Assembly (NCBI GenBank): GCA_016710525.1
Contig: JADJVQ010000009.1
Span: forward strand, 1-64,000
Length of the DNA stretch: 64,000 bases
Origin: Burkholderiaceae bacterium
GTDB taxonomy: Bacteria; Pseudomonadota; Gammaproteobacteria; Burkholderiales; Burkholderiaceae_E
Direction of reading: 5' to 3'
This document shows positions 61,003 to 64,000 of the stretch, piece by piece (position 1 is the first letter of the stretch; each line of letters starts with the position of its first letter). Position numbers and translations under genes: made by a program. The notes under the pieces are model-generated. The model ran no database searches. It saw nothing but the letters and a program-made list of their open reading frames with translations, and was not told where the DNA came from.

Positions 61003-62868
61003 TCAGGCCGTCGCAGCCTGCTCCGCGATCGGCTGCCCGTCGCCTTTGGCGGGTGGCAGGACGAAGCGCACGGTCGTGCCTGCACCCGGCATCGACTCGA
61101 TCGAGAGCTGTCCGCCGTGCCGTTGCACGATGCGCAGGCAGGTCGCCAGGCCAATGCCGGTGCCGCTGAATTCCGTGCTGCTGTGAAAGCGCCGGAACGG
61201 CTTGAAGAGGTTCTCGGCGTGGCCGGAGTCGAAGCCCGCGCCGTTGTCTTCGATCTCGACTTCCGTCCCGTGTCCGGTGATCTGGCCGCGCAGGCGGATC
61301 CGGCTCGGGTCGGTCTTGCCGGTGAACTTCCAGGCGTTGCCCAGCAGATTGGCCAGCAGCGAGCGCGCCAGCCCGGGATCGCAGCGGGCGATGAGCGACG
61401 AAGGCGCCTCGAAGCTGACGGATCGTGCCGGTTCTTGCAGGGCGAGTTCGGCCAGGATGTCCCGGGCCAGGGGCACGAGATCGACGGGCTGCAGGTCGAT
61501 CTCGGCACTGTTCACGCGCGACAGGGCCAGCAGGTCGTTGACCAGCGTGGCCATCTGCTTGGCCGATTGTTCGATGTGCCCGGCCATTCGCGCGCCCTCG
61601 GCTCCCAGGGTCTGGCCGTAGCGGGACTGCAGCAGGTGACTGAAGCCGACGATGCCGTTCAGTGGCGACTTCAGGTCGTGGGCGGCGGTCCGGGTGAACG
61701 CTTCGAGCTCGACATTGACCCGCTCGAGCTCCGCGGTGCGCTGGTCGACCATGCGCTCGAGCTCGCCCTGGGTCAGGGCCCATGCCGCATCGCGCTCCTT
61801 GACCGCGGTGATGTCTTCGGCGATGCCGCCGATCATCGTGACGGCTCCCTGGGCATCGACGATCATCCGCTTGCGGTCCGCAACCCAACGCACCGAGCCG
61901 TCGTGCCGCAGGACCCGGTACTCGCAGCTGGAGTATCCGAGCGACTTGAGCTGTTCATTGGACGCCCGGGCGATGCGCAGGTCATCGGGGTGGACCATCT
62001 CGAGCCAGGCCGACGGATCGGCCAGGAAATCGGCGGCGGATCGGCCATAAACCTGCTCGAAGGCCGGACTCACATAGAGCACTTCGGCGCCGTCCGGGCT
62101 GGCCAGCCACAGCACTTCGCCCAGGCTCTGGTGCAGCTGACGGAATTGCGCCTCCTGGCGCTCGAGGGCCTGCGCGGTGAGCACCTGCTGGGTGATGTCG
62201 GCGGCCATGATCATCACCGCGCTCGCGCCCCCATAGGGCACCGAATGCTGGGTGACCTGAACGATGACGATCTCACCGGATTTTTTGCGGTGCCGGATTT
62301 CGCTGCCCGCGGGCGAACCGGCGAAGTCCTGACCAGGCGCTGCGCCCCGCCCGGCGGCGTCCCGCGCGGCGATGTCTTGCGGCGGACAGATGTCGTCGAT
62401 GGTCATGCCCAGGAACTCGCGCTCGGAATAGCCGTAGTCGCGAATGGCCGCCTCGTTGACCTGCAGAAACGCCCGCGTGCCCGTGTCGCAGACCCACATC
62501 GGCTTGGGATGCCGCTGGAACAGGTCCTGGACCTGCAGTTCGCTGGACCGCGCGGCGTCCATCGCAGCCAGCAGGCGGCGATACCCCATCCGAACCAGCA
62601 GCACCAGGCCGATGGCGGTGGCGATGACGTAGAACAGTCCCTTGTAGCGCTGCGCCGCCAGCAGCCACCCGGGGTCGTTCGAGATGGAGTGCACCAGCGC
62701 ATCGGAGCTCAGGATCCAGCCGAACCCCAGCGCAGCGTAAACAATGCCGATCCCGACGGCGAATCGGTTCGCCCTGACCTGTTCGGCAATGGGATGACTG
62801 TCGGGCAAAGCGACCTCAGGGATGATTCGGACAGTGTGCGGGCGCTTTCCCGGGAACCATCCCGGCAT
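61003..62868 (-). CDS. Membrane PAS-domain sensor histidine kinase
   Basis: A 621-residue kinase. Two membrane helices (about residues 37-55 and 77-95) flank a short periplasmic loop. PAS-type domains follow: one from about 112 (FQRHPKPMWVCDTGTRAFLQVNEAAI) and a second from about 240 with a PAC-like RVLRHDGSVRWV. The phosphorylated His lies in HDLKSPLNGIVGFSHLLQ (about residue 394), and the ATPase domain shows N (NAWKFTG), G1 (DNGAGFD) and G2 (GTGIGLA). No response regulator gene is adjacent, so it is an orphan kinase here. Confidence 0.92.
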   Translation of the reverse strand: MPGWFPGKRPHTVRIIPEVALPDSHPIAEQVRANRFAVGIGIVYAALGFGWILSSDALVHSISNDPGWLLAAQRYKGLFYVIATAIGLVLLVRMGYRRLLAAMDAARSSELQVQDLFQRHPKPMWVCDTGTRAFLQVNEAAIRDYGYSEREFLGMTIDDICPPQDIAARDAAGRGAAPGQDFAGSPAGSEIRHRKKSGEIVIVQVTQHSVPYGGASAVMIMAADITQQVLTAQALERQEAQFRQLHQSLGEVLWLASPDGAEVLYVSPAFEQVYGRSAADFLADPSAWLEMVHPDDLRIARASNEQLKSLGYSSCEYRVLRHDGSVRWVADRKRMIVDAQGAVTMIGGIAEDITAVKERDAAWALTQGELERMVDQRTAELERVNVELEAFTRTAAHDLKSPLNGIVGFSHLLQSRYGQTLGAEGARMAGHIEQSAKQMATLVNDLLALSRVNSAEIDLQPVDLVPLARDILAELALQEPARSVSFEAPSSLIARCDPGLARSLLANLLGNAWKFTGKTDPSRIRLRGQITGHGTEVEIEDNGAGFDSGHAENLFKPFRRFHSSTEFSGTGIGLATCLRIVQRHGGQLSIESMPGAGTTVRFVLPPAKGDGQPIAEQAATA

Positions 62869-63008
62869 AACGGCTGCTTTGCTCGAGCTTTCGAAACCTT
62901 GCCGTGGCTCGGCCGGGCGGCGACGCCCGGTTCCTCCAGCTCTGCCCAGACGGTACGGCCAGGATGTGCAGGGCGGGCTGCAGGCGAATCGCCAAGAACG
63001 TCATGGCC

Positions 63009-63731
63009 TCAGGCCGGCGCCGGCCGTGCGCGCTGGTTGTACAGGATCTTCGCGCGCCGCTCTTTCTCGGCCTCGCTGAGGGTGGCGGGGTCTTCGGCCG
63101 GGCCCGCCGTCACCGCCAGGCCACGCTGGACGCCAGGGCGCGCACCGAGTTCGTCGAACCAGCGCTTGAAATACTTGAACTCGCTGATGTCCTGTCCCTG
63201 TCCCTGCCAGTTCACGGTCCAGGGATAGCAGATCATGTCGGCGATCGTGTAGGTGTCGCCGGCCAGGTAGGGGCGGTCGTAGAGCCGGTTGTTCATCACG
63301 CCATAGAGGCGGTTTGCCTCGTCGGTGAAGCGGCGCACGGCGTAGGACTGGTCGCCCCGTGTCTCGCCCAGGCGGAAGAAGTGGCCCCGTTCGCCCAGCT
63401 TCGGGCCCTGGTTGGCCATCTGCCAGATCAGCCATTGGTTGACCTCGTGGCGGCCGCGAAGGTCCTGGGGATAGAAACGGCCCGCTTTCTCGGCCAGGTA
63501 CATCATGATCGCGCCCGATTCGAACAGGCTGATCGCGGGGCCGCCGCCGACGGGCTCGTGGTCCACCATGGCGGGCATGCGGTTATTGGGGCCGATCTTC
63601 AGAAAGCCATCGGTGAACTGATCGCCCCGGCCGATGTTGCAGGGGACGATTCGGTAGGGCATGCCCAGTTCTTCGAGCAGGATCGTGACTTTTTTGCCGT
63701 TGGGCGTGGGCCAGTAGTGCAGGTCGATCAT
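63009..63731 (-). CDS. Glutathione S-transferase, nu-class (YfcG/YghU-like)
   Basis: A 240-residue GST. The thioredoxin-like domain opens IDLHYWPTPNGKKVTILLEELGMPY, with the TPNG(K)K motif used by YfcG/YghU enzymes to bind glutathione or its disulfide. It continues with IGPNNRMPAMVDH and the SLFESGAIMMYLAEK helix. The C-terminal helical domain has LIWQMANQGPKLGERGHF and YTIADMICYPWTVNW. ATG 63731 fits the family start; the frame opens 38 residues earlier with low-complexity sequence. Nu-class proteins have disulfide-bond oxidoreductase activity. Confidence 0.9.
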   Translation of the reverse strand: MIDLHYWPTPNGKKVTILLEELGMPYRIVPCNIGRGDQFTDGFLKIGPNNRMPAMVDHEPVGGGPAISLFESGAIMMYLAEKAGRFYPQDLRGRHEVNQWLIWQMANQGPKLGERGHFFRLGETRGDQSYAVRRFTDEANRLYGVMNNRLYDRPYLAGDTYTIADMICYPWTVNWQGQGQDISEFKYFKRWFDELGARPGVQRGLAVTAGPAEDPATLSEAEKERRAKILYNQRARPAPA

Positions 63732-63946
63732 GGGGAGCCTTTCGGGTGGGTCGATGGGCGGGTCGATGGTCGGGTCGGGCATGCCGCGCGCCGACGGACC
63801 GCTGGAACGGTAACATCGCAGCGTGCTGTGCGGTCGCATCCCCACGCCCCGGCACGACAGTGCTTGCAGGGATGCTGGCCGACCCGCCGTTTTCGCCTGC
63901 GCCCTGACTGCTCCATCCCGCCTCGCTTGCCGGGAGAAAGGCCCGC

Positions 63947-64000
63947 ATGACCCGTGTGACGATCGCCAGCCAGTTCGGCGACGATTTCGACCAGAAACTG
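63947..64000 (+). CDS. Start of a gene cut by the window end
   Basis: Eighteen codons are visible (MTRVTIASQFGDDF and so on), with a good GGGAGAAAGG ribosome site before ATG 63947. The piece is too short to identify. The spacing from the divergent GST gene (215 bases) is enough for two promoters. Confidence 0.6.
   Translation, partial: MTRVTIASQFGDDFDQKL

Noticed and set aside
59542..63228. 1228-codon frame on the plus strand
   Set aside because: It runs antisense through the flavin monooxygenase, histidine kinase and GST genes, all of which have clear domain motifs; the product is Gln/His/Arg/Asp-rich noise.
1..64000. CRISPR arrays, prophage, insertion sequences, tRNA and rRNA genes
   Set aside because: No regularly spaced repeats, transposase or integrase motifs, or tRNA/rRNA sequences were seen on reading both strands.

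Overview
The window is a very GC-rich stretch of a chromosome that looks betaproteobacterial, probably Burkholderiales. The evidence is the gene order of the aa3 cytochrome oxidase cluster, with its 36-residue assembly protein, DUF2970 and DUF2909 genes, the nasT-nrtABD-nirBD-nasA-ybiB-cobA nitrate assimilation block, and the abundance of Bug/TAXI/TRAP-type uptake genes. No rRNA, tRNA, IS element, prophage or CRISPR array was seen. The first gene (BioC-like) and the last (18 codons only) are cut by the window edges.

Layout. 0-10.6 kb: a respiratory block with cytochrome c oxidase subunits II, I and III, Cox11, SURF1, heme A and heme O synthases and a SCO copper chaperone. 10.7-12.2 kb: a hemerythrin and a DMT exporter. 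12.3-23.9 kb: nitrate assimilation, namely an ANTAR regulator (NasT), ABC nitrate uptake, nitrite reductase NirBD, nitrate reductase NasA, YbiB and siroheme methylase CobA. 24-31 kb: a molybdopterin oxidoreductase, a CaiB/BaiF CoA-transferase fused in frame to a Bug binding protein, the proteasome-like protease Anbu, a CbiX chelatase whose 5' end disappears into a 250-base run of pure G/C, and an AbrB-PIN toxin-antitoxin pair. 31-39.7 kb: a TRAP/TAXI transporter, a DMT permease, a P-type ATPase, a thioesterase and a MerR regulator. 39.7-57.3 kb: a divergent island for biuret and related ureides. 57.4-64 kb: unlinked genes (DUF3014, alpha/beta hydrolase, flavin monooxygenase, PAS histidine kinase, GST).

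The most interesting unit is the 39.7-57.3 kb island. The left operon (read right to left) encodes allophanate hydrolase AtzF, a peptide-type ABC importer, an AtzG/AtzE-type amidase pair, an AtzH-like protein and a GntR/FCD regulator. The right operon encodes a BMP-family ABC importer, a formamidase, a close match to biuret hydrolase BiuH and a second cysteine hydrolase. The 307 bp between them carries two divergent sigma54 promoters, two tandem NtrC-like sites exactly 22 bp apart, and one TCTTG-N4-CAAG dyad centred at the same distance from each predicted start site. The predicted logic is release under nitrogen limitation plus substrate induction through the FCD regulator.

The nitrate operon shows the same nitrogen logic: an NtrC-like site, a sigma54 promoter, then a 5' leader with two A-N-N-G-N-N hexaloop hairpins and a strong terminator, the target architecture of ANTAR antiterminators such as the adjacent NasT. 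The window therefore holds two nitrogen-scavenging modules with linked control.

Sequence quality. At least six genes (coxB, the TRAP permease, dppC-like, atzF, the second cysteine hydrolase and the cbiX 5' end) are disturbed by single-base indels, mostly in C/G runs, or by the pure G/C tract. These are more likely assembly errors than real pseudogenes, because several of the genes are expected to be essential or lie inside otherwise intact operons.
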